DNA of 64,000 nucleotides. Origin: Perca fluviatilis. Lineage: Eukaryota; Chordata; Actinopteri; Perciformes; Percidae. The position numbers and the translations under genes were made by a program. Positions within the stretch are counted from its first letter, which is position 1. Every line of letters starts with the position of its first letter. The stretch is taken from positions 41,847,222 to 41,911,221 of the forward strand of contig NC_053119.1 of assembly GCF_010015445.1 (NCBI RefSeq), read 5' to 3'. This document shows positions 1-12,100 of this stretch, piece after piece. Below the pieces are notes generated by a model. The model was not told the DNA's origin, made no database searches, and saw nothing but the letters and a program-made list of their open reading frames with translations.

Positions 1-34
1 CTATATAATGGGTAGCACATTACATACAACCTAC

Positions 35-184
35 CTATGATTTTTATATGTCCATTCCAGAAACATGCACCAAACATGAAGCCGACATCATCTGCATGAT
101 CTGCCTTCACAAAGCTGGGTCTGGTGTGTTTGTGTATCTCAGCACGGTATACAAACTCATACATGTAAACTGGAACACCCGCAT
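35..184 (-). CDS. Carboxylesterase exon 11: catalytic histidine
   Basis: It encodes [11 protein letters not shown], then [18 protein letters not shown]. His451 of ADHADD completes the triad. The acceptor is GTATTTAG and the donor ATAG|GTAGGT, phase 1, so at least one more exon follows outside the window. The intron to exon 10 (185-2549) holds the SINE and Harbinger elements. Confidence 0.9.
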
Positions 185-3100
185 CTAAATACACCAAGGA
201 GATAAAAGACAAGAGGTGTATGCTTAAGGATAAAGGTCAAAGATCAAGAGCAATTAGCTAATCGATGCAGGGAATGATCGTCACTGTGCACAGGTGGTAG
301 AGCCGACATCTGCCAATCGGTGGTTCGATCATTGGCCCTGCAGTCCCATGTCGAAGTGTCCTTGGGCAAGACACTGAACCCCAAATTGCCCCCGATGTTG
401 CGCCATCGGAGTGTGAATGTGTGTGAGTGTTTATCTGATGAGCAGGTGGCACCTTGTATGACACAGTGTATGAATGTAATGTTTGTGAATGATGAATGGT
501 ACTATGTAAAAGTGCTTTGAGTAGTCGTTAAGACTAGAAAAGCATTATATTAATACAGTCCATTTACAGGATGATGTATGAACCATAGACTGTATAATAA
601 TAATGGACAAAGCTTCTGGGCTTAGAACCATAAAGCTATAGTGCATAGTTTCTGTCTCCCCCATGAGGAATTCTAAGTAATGACAACAAAACTGCGCGTC
701 CACATGATACAAGCTTTTTGTGATTGCGCACCACCCCCACCCCTCCTCCACCCAGTTGCTAGAAGCCAAGGAGGACACGCAGGATTAAACAAACATGATG
801 GACTCTTCAGAAGAGGTCATTATCTTCACTCCAGTTTCTGCTCGAAAGTCGCCAGACGCCACAATCTTCTGAACATAGTCATACTGAGAAATCCAGAGAG
901 AGTTGTGTGGAGTTGATAGTCTTAATTAACTTTGTAGCGTCTCATTTGGCTTGAATGTAACGGACGTTCGTTAATATCATAAAGTTACACACTTAGGGCC
1001 CTATCTTGCACTCAACGCAATTGCCTTTGTACACCGACGCATGTATCATTCCTATTTTGCACCCGACGCACAGCGGACTTTTCCCTCCACAGACGCACGT
1101 CGGGAAATTAGGGAATGTATGCGCTCCCGGGGGCGGTTCAGCGAAAAGAGGAGGCGTGTTCCGGCGCTAACGTTACTTTGTGCTATTCTGCAGTTTCAGA
1201 AAACAATTCCGCCACTGACCAGGAAAAACCTGGTCTAAAGTCAGTGGCGCTAGTCTAAAGTCAGTGGTGCTAGTCTAAAGTCAGTGGCGCTAGTCTAAAG
1301 TCAGTGGCGCGTTATTCAGATGCTATTTTAGGGGCGCATGCTTGGCCATAATGTAGCGTGTGCACAACGCGCATACACTTCTCTCATCTACAGCAGTTCC
1401 CATTTTTGAAAACCATACATAATTACAAAGGAAAATATTACTGAAAATGCGCTTCATGTGTTTGGATAGATCAGGAGGCACTTTACAGTACAGTCCTCAA
1501 AACGTCGCAGCATTCTTTGTGGCTTGTTGTGTTTTACACATTTCCATGAGTCATGGATGTGTTGATGACATAAATGAGGAAATATTAGAGGACTTAAGGA
1601 GACGTGATGTTGAACTACGGTGGGATTGGACACTCCGGCGGAATCTGGTCCGGGAGTAATGTGCGATGCGCTCCTGATGGAGCGGGTGGACGGAGATGGA
1701 GTGGGGGGGGGAGGAGGAAGGGGCACAACAGGTGCAGGTGGTGCGTTTGGAGGCCCACGCTCCATGGCTGCAGCAATCCTCTCCAGACTTGAGGAGATGA
1801 GCCCGAGCAATCCGCCACGGAACAAGCGCCCTGCTCTTAAAGGGAATGTGAGATGACGCTCTGATTGGTTTATTGCACGTTACGCCCAAACCACACCTAG
1901 CTACTTCAGACCAACCCATTTTAGATTTGCGTCGGGCGCAAGACTCATTTATCCCGCCGGTAAAATAGCAACAGCGCCCGAGATCCGCCCACAAAGCTAC
2001 TTGCATTTTGCGTTTCATACTTGCGTTTCAGATCGTTAAAATAGGGCCCTAAAGCTTTAAGTCAATGCTGAAGTGCCTGGAACCTGCATTCTATCTCATT
2101 CCCAGCAGGGGCGACTCCTCTGGTAGCAAAAAGAAGTCTGCTTCTATAGAAGTCTTTGGGAAAATGACCCTACTTCTCACTTGATTTATAACCTCACTAA
2201 ACATTTTGATAATGAATTATTCGCAAGTTTTAAGTCTTCTTCAATACAGCACAATGCTCATTTTGTAAATTATGGTCCCATTTATTTTAAAACTGACGAT
2301 ACAACGGGGCGTGGATAAACGAAACCAAACCAAAGGGTGACGTCATGGATGCTACGTTCACAATTATATACAGTCTATGGTATGAACTCTGAGTTATTGC
2401 TTTTCCTTTGGTTGAAATTAGATTAAAAGAGCATCAAGTAATCTATAATCGGCACCGGCAAAGTGCACCAACATTGACAGAATTGACATTAGTTTCCATT
2501 TATTTATAGAGCTGTCAAGATGCTCTTTCTGTGCCGTGCCCCTTCTGACCTGAGTGGTATCCGGCCACCGAGGTGACAGGAAACGTCATCAGCAGGTCTC
2601 CAATGACTTCGGTGAATGCGTCTCTGATCTCTTCTGGTGTTTTAGAGTCTTTCAAGTATTCGTCAACGATGAGGCTGTTTACAGAGGAGGCCTGAAATAG
2701 GGAGGAAGATTGGACCATTAGATTTCTCTTTAAGGTAGTGGTTTTTCTACAGCAACTTCTCATCGACAAGAAGGATGACTTCATGACCTTTACTTTTTAA
2801 TTAAAAATGGTGTAAACATTGTTCACATCTAATGTGATGAATATGATCAATGTAGTTGCCTGACGAAGACGACCTTGTTCGTCAAAATGTTGCAGCATTA
2901 AAACTTTGGGACGTTGCAAAATTCTTTATGCTGACAACCTTTCCTATCAATGAAATGTCATAATATGATAATAATATAATGCTAATATAATGCTAATTGA
3001 ACAGTTAATTATTTAAACCGTGTGACTCGCAGTCCATCATTGGACAGTCTGAAGAGCTGCAATGTATTTTGGGGCATTTGAGTATGTAGCCTACAGTAAG

Positions 3101-6100
3101 CTCACATTGCATAATTTTGCTAATCTACTATACATTCAGGCATTTCTTGCTTACACAAAATCTTACGCAGTTGGAGGAACACAATACATACTTAATTTTA
3201 CATCATACTTAGTATGACTAAGAATATGATGTTGGTATGCAATTTCTAACTGACCCCTAGACATGCATTAGAATATGTCTGGAAAGAATCTTTAAGCTAA
3301 CGGCATCCGTTTATGTTATGTGCAATGTGTTTTATTCCTGATTCCTGCCAAAGTAAAAGGGTGCTTTTTGCTTACTTTTTAAGTAATGTTTCTTTGCAGT
3401 ATCTGACACTGATATTCACCAATGGATTGGCCACCGCCATTAACCCTTATGGATTTCAACATTTTCCTTAAATTATCATATTTATATTTATATATATCTA
3501 TTAACTGTAAAATGTCATGTAAAATAATATACTAATAAGACAATAAATGAATGAATGAATCAAGCAATCAATCAATCAATGATTATCATTAACAAGCAAC
3601 AACAGCTATCATGGAGCTCACCCCTGCAGGGTTGAACATGTTCACCACTGCCAGCACAGACGTTCTGTTCATACCGTGTTCCCAGCCAGGAGGGGCGAAG
3701 CTCTGTGATCAACATAAGAAAATGCTTCAAATTAGTTCAAGTTGAGTGGGACAGAATGAAATGTCACGCAATGTGAGGGTGCGACTCATTCAGTTCAAGA
3801 TTATGCATCGCTTCTATTGGACTTGCTCCAGATTGTTTAGAATTGGTCTGAAAGACACACCAAATTGTTGGAAATGTAAGACAGAGGACGGCCAATTACT
3901 TCATGTCCTACGTGATAAGGTCCAGGAATTTGGGCCGGGATACATGATAACCAATGTCAGATTGCAGGGACCCAGGTACCATTATGGTATGATTATGTGT
4001 GTGTGTGTGTGCGTGTGTGTGTGTGTGTGTGGGTGTGTGTGTTTGGTGTATGTGTATATGTGTTTATGTATGTATAGTATATATAACATAATTAATTGTG
4101 AATAAGATAAATATGTGTTAAATGAAATAATAATAATATTAATAATTTATGGAGTTATGGAAAAGGTGTAGAACTAAATAAGTGTATACTTCTTCCTACT
4201 CCTTTTCAGACATGCCTATGTTGTTTTTTTTGTGAAATGTTTTGTTTGGTTTATTTTTTATACGTCTGAAATAAATGTCTTCATTCATTTCTTCATTCAT
4301 TCATTCAGCCCAAGATGATTTGTTCTGGGAGATGGGTCAATCCTAAATGAGATGGATCAGCACATACGAAGCTGGGTCCACACTAGTTTGATGATAGCCA
4401 GACAGATTATTTTAAGAGGATGGAGGAATGAATGGGTGCCATCAATCCAGGGGAGGGCTTGTAAAATGGATAGGGTGGGGGTGTTTTGAAAAAAATTTCA
4501 TATAAATGGTTTACCAGATTGGACTAGAAAATTGGGAAAGTAGCTGAGCTTTCTAGAGAGCTCCTAAGAAGCTTTGTGCTGGGGAGAGACCTGTATGATG
4601 GGCTTATGGTGTAGTCATTTATACATGTTTATTTGGCTTACTATCTTTGTTAATATGTTGTTGTATGGTCTTGAATATTGTAGTTACTGTGTCATCTTTT
4701 CTTGATTTTTGTCTGGGTGGGTGGAGATGACGAAGGGGTTGGTATGTTCATATTGTGAGTTTTATGCTTTGTATGTTGTTAAAAACTAAAACAAAACAAA
4801 AAATTTCAAGATGAAGTACAAATCCTTCGAAGTAAAAAAAATCTTTCAACAAAGAGTGATATGGAGATTAAGTGACATTGACATAATAATAGGCGTAATT
4901 TATGTGATATATGATATGATATTATGTCTGAATAATGGAGTGAAAGCATTGAGAACTGTGTGACCTGAGGCAGGATCCATCCAAACTCATGGTTGGTTAT
5001 TCCCATCATCACTGGAACCTTCAGCACTTCTTTTCTCTTGAGAAGCTCCTCTGCTGTGTCAGTGAGAAACACGCCGTCCACCACGGCTCCCAGGTAAATT
5101 TTCATCTAAACACAAGACACAACTTACTGCTACTGAACATCAATGGGTCGTTGTCCAAGTGGATGAAGGTAAACCAAATGAGTGTTTACCAGCCAAGGGG
5201 GTTCACAGGCTGCCATCTTGTGGCTAAAAGTTGGCAATGACACTTGAAATTCTGGTCGGGAATTTACACTGAACCTTGACAAAATGATGATTCCTTTGTA
5301 TGAGATTTCTATTAGCTCTTTCACCCTCTGTAGTTTTCTAATATACCAGCACCGTATAATATAGAGATAGACACTTTTGTGACTAGTTTTGGCCTCCTAA
5401 TTTAACTTAAACTACACTGTAAATACAGAAGGTAGATAGAAGGTAGATACAGACAGAATAAAACACACAATCAACACAACTAAAGCTAAATACATCTATA
5501 ACATCTGCCTGCATATCTTCACAATACCATTTACCTTTTTAGATGCATCAACTAGCTCATCTTTACTTTTCCCCCTCATACAATGGACCAGTTCCTCTGT
5601 GCTGCTGCGGTCACATCCAGTAAGGTTGGCAACAATCTAGGTGTAAGGAAGAGATTAATAAAAACCACACCGACATAAGTAAAAGTATCCTGCTAAAATA
5701 AGTCTCTAATTTATTTTACTCTGGTACACATGTGAAGATTGCTATAAAAATATACTTCTGCGAAAAAGAGTAAAGGGCACCCTAGAGAACACTTTATTAC
5801 GTTTTCTCCGCAGGGCACCCTAGAGAACACTATCATGTTTTCTCCACTGGAAGGGAACCCTAGAGAACACTATCATGTTTTCTCCACTGGCAGGGCACCC
5901 TAGAGGGCACTGCATTATGTTTTCGCCATTTTAAGGTCACTCATTAGTGCACCGCATCTTGTTTTCCCCACTGGAAGGGCAGCCTTGTTTTTTTTTTAGT
6001 TCATGTCGAACATGGGGGCACCAAGGGGGTGGTAGCCTTGTTAGGTGATAATACGTTGATGTTGTGTTTTGTCTTCATTCAACAAGGGGCCAAACAATCC

Positions 6101-9100
6101 AATTATTGCCTCTTTAAGTTCTGTCGGTACAAATACATGTTCAAAACAATGAGCGTGTGTTTGATAGATATGCTTTTAAATTCATGCGAATCTACTCAGT
6201 TTACATATTACAGTACCTTGGCATGATCCAACGGATGGTTTGTAGTGTAGGTCCCGAGTGTTGCTACTCCACTTTGAAAAATTGCCCTGTGAAATAATCC
6301 TTTTGCTTGTGGAGACAGAGTCTGTTCATAAGAAATGATACATTACATATGCAATGACTTGACAAATGTATATGATAATAAATTCACGATGCACTCATAA
6401 ACTAGCACTGAGGTTCACACATTTGGGTCACCTAAACATGTTAAAAATGTGTAAATGTATGTAACTTCCAGTGATTAGTTTTCTTTACCAGTATGGATGC
6501 ACTGATGCCTCCTGCAGAATCTCCAGCGACTGTGACAGTTTGTGGATCGCCGCCAAAGGCCTCAATATTTCCTTGCACCCATTTCAGAGCTGTTAGCTGA
6601 TCCAAGAAACCCCAGTTGCCCTGAGCATGCTCGTCTCCAGTGCTTTGAAACAGGAAAAGTCAAGACACATCCTTTTGGATTCTTAGAGAATTATTCACAA
6701 AAAAGTCTGGAAAAAATGGTGAATGTGATACTGTGGATATTTTCAGTTTATTTCTTGAAACCAGACAGAAATGTGATCAGCAACACACTCCCTTACCTCA
6801 GGAATCCCAGAATGCCAAGGCGATACTGAATAACAACCATCACTATGTTTTCATAAGCAGCTAATGGAGCGCCATCATACTGAGAAGCTGCACCCATTGT
6901 CAGACCCCCTCCATGGATCCACACCATCACCTAACACATAGTACAGTATAATATACAACCATTTGTAATGTGCCACCTACACTGTGAGGCATTATTGTAG
7001 GTCCAGTTTTATATGCAACTAATTTTAAACAATAAGTAGTAGGGGGACCCTGATCCTTATCTCTTCCAGTTAAGGGGTCCTTGGCTTAAAAAATGTTGAA
7101 GACCCCTGATTTAGGGAGTTTTTTTCTCTGCTGTTGAACACAGTGGCGGGTCATTTGTGACTCGAAGACAACTCAAGGGTTAAATGGTAAAAATCAAACA
7201 CATGTTGAAGCTTTGTTTGAGAAGCTAACATTTGACATTACACAGCGAACAGCTCTTTACTTAGCATAGAGACAGAGAGTGGACAAAATGACATGGAGAA
7301 CTTAGTCCAAAAACATCACAAGTTACTCCCTCTCTTCATAATGTTAATGCTGGGTTGTTTTAATGGATTGCATTCATAGTGTAAGGAAATTCTGCTATTT
7401 TGTCCACGCCTGTATACAATCATATATGATCTAGGTCTGTTTAACCTACCGGCAGTTTGTCCCCTTTTGTTGCCTCAGCTGGAGAGTATACGTTCAGATA
7501 CAGACAGTCCTCTGAAAGCTCTGGTGGGCTGTATTGTATTGACATGGTCCTAGAAACACTCACAACTATTTCTGGATCCTGGATACACCTTAAAAAAGAG
7601 AAGAAGAGAGAGAGGAAGAAGTGTGTGCCATCCAGAGGGGGAAATAAACGGTCAAATCTTATCATATTCTGTGCTCTTCGTTGATTCAAGTCAAGTTTAT
7701 TTATATTGCACATTTCATACAACAGGCATAAACTCAATGTGCTTCAAAATAAAAGCAAGCAAGAAAAAATTCATGCATGACAAAAACAAAACAAGATAAG
7801 GATGAAAACATGTATGGAAACATAAGATTAGATAAAAGGCAAAAATAAGATATAATCTTATTACAATAAAAATGGAATAAGATAAGTATGTATAATCATT
7901 ATTAAAAAGGAATAATGATACAAATACAAATTCTATGATAAAACATTTACCACACTTTAAGTCACCAAGTCTTACATGGGAGGCTGGTGTGTGCCGTCTC
8001 TCTCCCCCTCCCAGGGCTCTGCATCCTGAGGAGCAGCCAGGCGGAGGGGCCCCAGAGGGGGCCGTGCAAAAGGGATTCCTAGGTGTTGCTTCACCCTCCT
8101 CTCTGTACCTTTCACCGTAACATATTCCCCTCTGATTCGGCCATTTTTCAGAGAGACCACAGGGTCAACGCTCCCTGCTGAAGATACAAGGATTTGTGAT
8201 TGTGTTTAAATTCTCATTGCATGTCAAGGTAGAAAAAGCATAGGTGTAAATAATACAATGAATTCCATTTAGCTGCTTCAGTTTCAGGGTCCTGGTATTG
8301 TTCATTCTGGCTTACTGTCACCCAGTCATGGCTTACTAGGACACTTGAATAGAACAAAACCATCATTAATGTTATTATTACTAACACCTTTTCATACTAT
8401 GATAATTCAAAATGTCTGCTCAAAGGTTATGAGACAATGTTTCTCATTCAATTCTCTAAAAATTTGGATCATGCAATAAGGCAGACCTACCTCTGCTTTT
8501 CATGGAAGATTGTAAAGATTTACAAAGAATATGTTAGATAATTTCCTCTCTAACTGGGAGGTTTCATAAAGAATATGTTAGATCATTTCCTCTCTAACTG
8601 GGAGGTTTCATAAAGAATATGTTAGATAATTTCCTCTCTAACTAGGAGGTTTTATAAAGAATATGTTTAGATAATTTCCTCTCTAACTGGGAGGTTTTAT
8701 AAAGAATGTGTTAGATCATCTCCTCTCTAACTAGGAGGTTTCATAAAGAATATGATTAGATCATTTTCTCTCTAACTGGGAGGTTTTATAAAGAATATGT
8801 TAGATAATTTCCTCTCTAACTGGGAGGTTTTTATAAAGAATGTGTTAGATCATTTCCTCTCTAACTAGGAGGTTTCATAAAGAATATGTTTAGATCATTT
8901 CCTCTCTAACTGGGAGGTTTTATAAAGAATGTGTTAGATCATTTCCTCTCTAACTAGGAGGTTTCATAAAGAATATGTTAGATAATTTCCTCTCTAACTG
9001 GGAGGTTTTATAAAGAATATGTTAGATAATTTCCTCTCTAACTAGGAGGTTTTATAAAGAATATGTTTAGATAATTTCCTCTCTAACTGGGAGGTTTTAT

Positions 9101-12100
9101 AAAGAATGTGTTAGATCATCTCCTCACTAACTAGGAGGTTTCATAAAGAATATGATTAGATCATTTTCTCTAACTGGGAGGTTTTATAAAGAATATGTTA
9201 GATCATTTCCTCTCTAACTGGGAGGTTTTATAAGTTTTTTTTTTTTTTTTTTTTTGAGGTTTTTTAAAAGAATATGTTTAAATTATTTCCTCTCTAACTG
9301 GGAGGTTTTATAAAGAATGTGTTAGATCATTTCCTCTCTAACTAGGAGGTTTCATAAAGAATATGTTAGATCATTTCCTCTCTAACTGGGAGGTTTTATA
9401 AAGAATATGTTAGATAATTTCCTCTCTAACTGGGAGGTTTTATAAAGAATATGTTAGATCATTTCCTCTCTAACTGGGAGGTTTTATAAAGAATATGTTA
9501 GATAATTTCCTCTCTAACTGGGAGGTATTATAAAGAATATGTTTAGATAATTTCCTCTCTAACTGGGAGGTTTTATAAAGAATATGTTAGATCATTTTCT
9601 CTCTAACTGGGAGGTTTTATAAAGAATATGTTAGATCATCTCCTCTCTAACTGGGAGGTTTTATAAAGAATATGTTTAGATCATTTCCTCTCTAACTGGG
9701 AGGTTTTATAAAGAATATGTTTAGATCATTTCCTCTCTAACTGGGAGGTTTTTATAAAGAATATGTTAGATCATTTCCTCTCTAACTGGGAGGTTTTTAT
9801 AAAGAATATGTTAGATCATCTCCTCTCTAACTGGGAGGTTTTTATAAAGAATGTGTTAGATAATTTCCTCTCTAACTGGGAGGTTTTATAAAGAATATGT
9901 TAGATAATTTCCTCTCTAGGAGGTTTCATAAAGAATATGTTAGATCATCTCCTCTCTAACTGGGAGATTTTATAAAGAATATGTTAGATCATTTCCTCTC
10001 TAACTGGGAGGTTTTATAAAGAATGTGTTAGATAATTTCCTCTCTAACTAGGAGGTTTCATAAAGAATATGTTAGATCATCTCCTCTCTAACTGGGAGGT
10101 TTTATAAAGAATATGTTAGATCATCTCCTCTCTAGCTGGGAGGTTTTATAAAGAATATGTTAGATCATTTCCTCTCTAACTGGGAGGTTTTATAAAGAAT
10201 ATGTTAGATAATTTTCTCTCTAACTGGGAGGTTTTATAAAGAATATGTTAGATAATTTCCTCTCTAACTAGGAGGTTTCATAAAGAATATGTTAGATCAT
10301 CTCCTCTCTAACTGGGAGGTTTTATAAAGAATATGTTAGATCATCTCCTCTCTAACTGGGAGGTTTTATAAAGAATGTGTTAGATCATTTCCTCTCTAAC
10401 TAGGAGGTTTTATAAAGAATATGTTTAGATCATTTCCTCTCTAACTGGGAGGTTTCATAAAGAATATGTTAGATCATTTCCTCTCTAACTGGGAGGTTTG
10501 ATAAATAATATGTTTAGATAATTTCCTCTCTAACTGGGAGGTTTTATAAAGAATGTGTTAGATAATTTCCTCTCTAACTGGGAGGTTTTGGGACTGATTG
10601 GTGGGATTGCTGTGGACGAAGTACACACGGAGATACAGTGGTAAGAGCCAATGAGGTTTAACCATGTATCAGCTCATTTAAATAGCTCACGTTACTGTAT
10701 TGTGTCAACAGTTAACTTCATTTAATATTGCATGTGGTATAGCTGGGTGCAAATGTTCCACCAAATGTCCAAATGTCCCAAGTTCACAAACCAAAGTTCT
10801 TTCCCGAGACTATTTTGCAGAACCTCCGTCGCTGTGTCCAGAGCTCAGCACCGCCCAAGACCATTGGGATTGGTTTAATCCTTGTGTTGTCTTCTCATCA
10901 GCCAATGTCCAAATTGACCTGGTCTGTTGTGCCTGTTTTATTAAGTATAAATTATCACCCAATTCTGTGATGGGTCTTCTTAGCCAACTTCATTCCAACT
11001 TCTCACTGCTAAATTTAAATTATGAATTATTTTAGTTAATAGTTAAGATCAGAGGAACGTATGTTGATGCATAATTACAGCATGTTTCATGTATGTAACT
11101 ATTCATGTTACGTTTGGCCAATTTAGTTGAAAGAAACCCATATTGTTGATATACAAACTTTGAAAATGGGTCAAATTTGACCCGAGGACAACACATGGGT
11201 TAAAGAAATGCAAACAACAAAGAGCGTTTTTTTCTCCTATCCCAGAATGCATCTGTGGTGTAATTAGACCTAACTCCACAGCGCTATGGAGATAGGTCTG
11301 ACTACACCACAGATACATAACCGGAGTGAAGATAATGACCTCTTCTGAAGAGTCCATCATGTTTTTTTCAATCCTCCGTGTACTTTTTGGCTACTAGCAA
11401 CTGTGGGGAGGAGGTGGATTGGGGGGGAAGGGCACTGTGTGCGCGATTACAGAAGACTTTTATCACGTGGACGCGCAGACAGTGTTGTTGTCATTACTTA
11501 GAATTCCTCATGGGGACGACATAAACTACGCACTATACCTTTAAGATAGCACTGGAGAGACCAAAAAGCAGCACAAGGCACAGTGCAATTTTAAGTAGTA
11601 TTTTAGTAGTAGTATTTTTTATCGTTCATATTTACTTAGGTTATTACTTGTTCAAGGTTGTCTTCTGCACCAACTTGTGATTATTGCATCAGCATTTTGC
11701 CATTTTCCATATCTAGCCTGCATCGATGTTTAACCAATAGAGATCAGCATAAGCCAGCTAATGGTACATTTATTCACTACTCTACCCATTCTACAGTTAA
11801 CTGATGTGGAGAAGCCAGAACCTTACTGTTTGCATGCATCTTTCTTATTACATATATTAATTTGTCAATTTTGTTATTTGTATCTTTTATTTCCAACAGA
11901 GGAGTGGAATATGTAGCTGCAGCAGTGTTAGCCAAACCCACCGAATAATCAATGGAATGACACTGCAGTTTTGTTTTTTTGTTGTTGTTTTTCATGATCA
12001 TTTACATGTAGCATGTTTCTAAGTAACTTTTTGAAGTCCCTAACAACTCACTATGCATGTTCTAAACTAAAGCATCTAAATACTTCTTTCACTACTGGTT

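Larger units (their letters stand above)
996..2049. mobile_element. PIF/Harbinger-type DNA transposon, non-autonomous remnant
   Basis: The ends are inverted: AGGGCCCTATCTT on the left and the complement of AGGGCCCTATTTT on the right. TTA and TAA trinucleotides flank the ends; Harbinger elements duplicate TWA, but here the two are not identical. A transposase C-terminal remnant lies inside at 1447-1659. GC-rich subterminal CGACGCA-type motifs occur near both ends. It sits in carboxylesterase intron 10. Confidence 0.72.

Noticed and set aside
1551..2018. 155-residue minus-strand frame
   Set aside because: It lies on the opposite strand to the Harbinger transposase remnant and crosses the GC-rich element end; no domain is recognisable.
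8523..10588. CRISPR array
   Set aside because: Units abut with no unique spacers, and the array lies in an intron of an animal gene.
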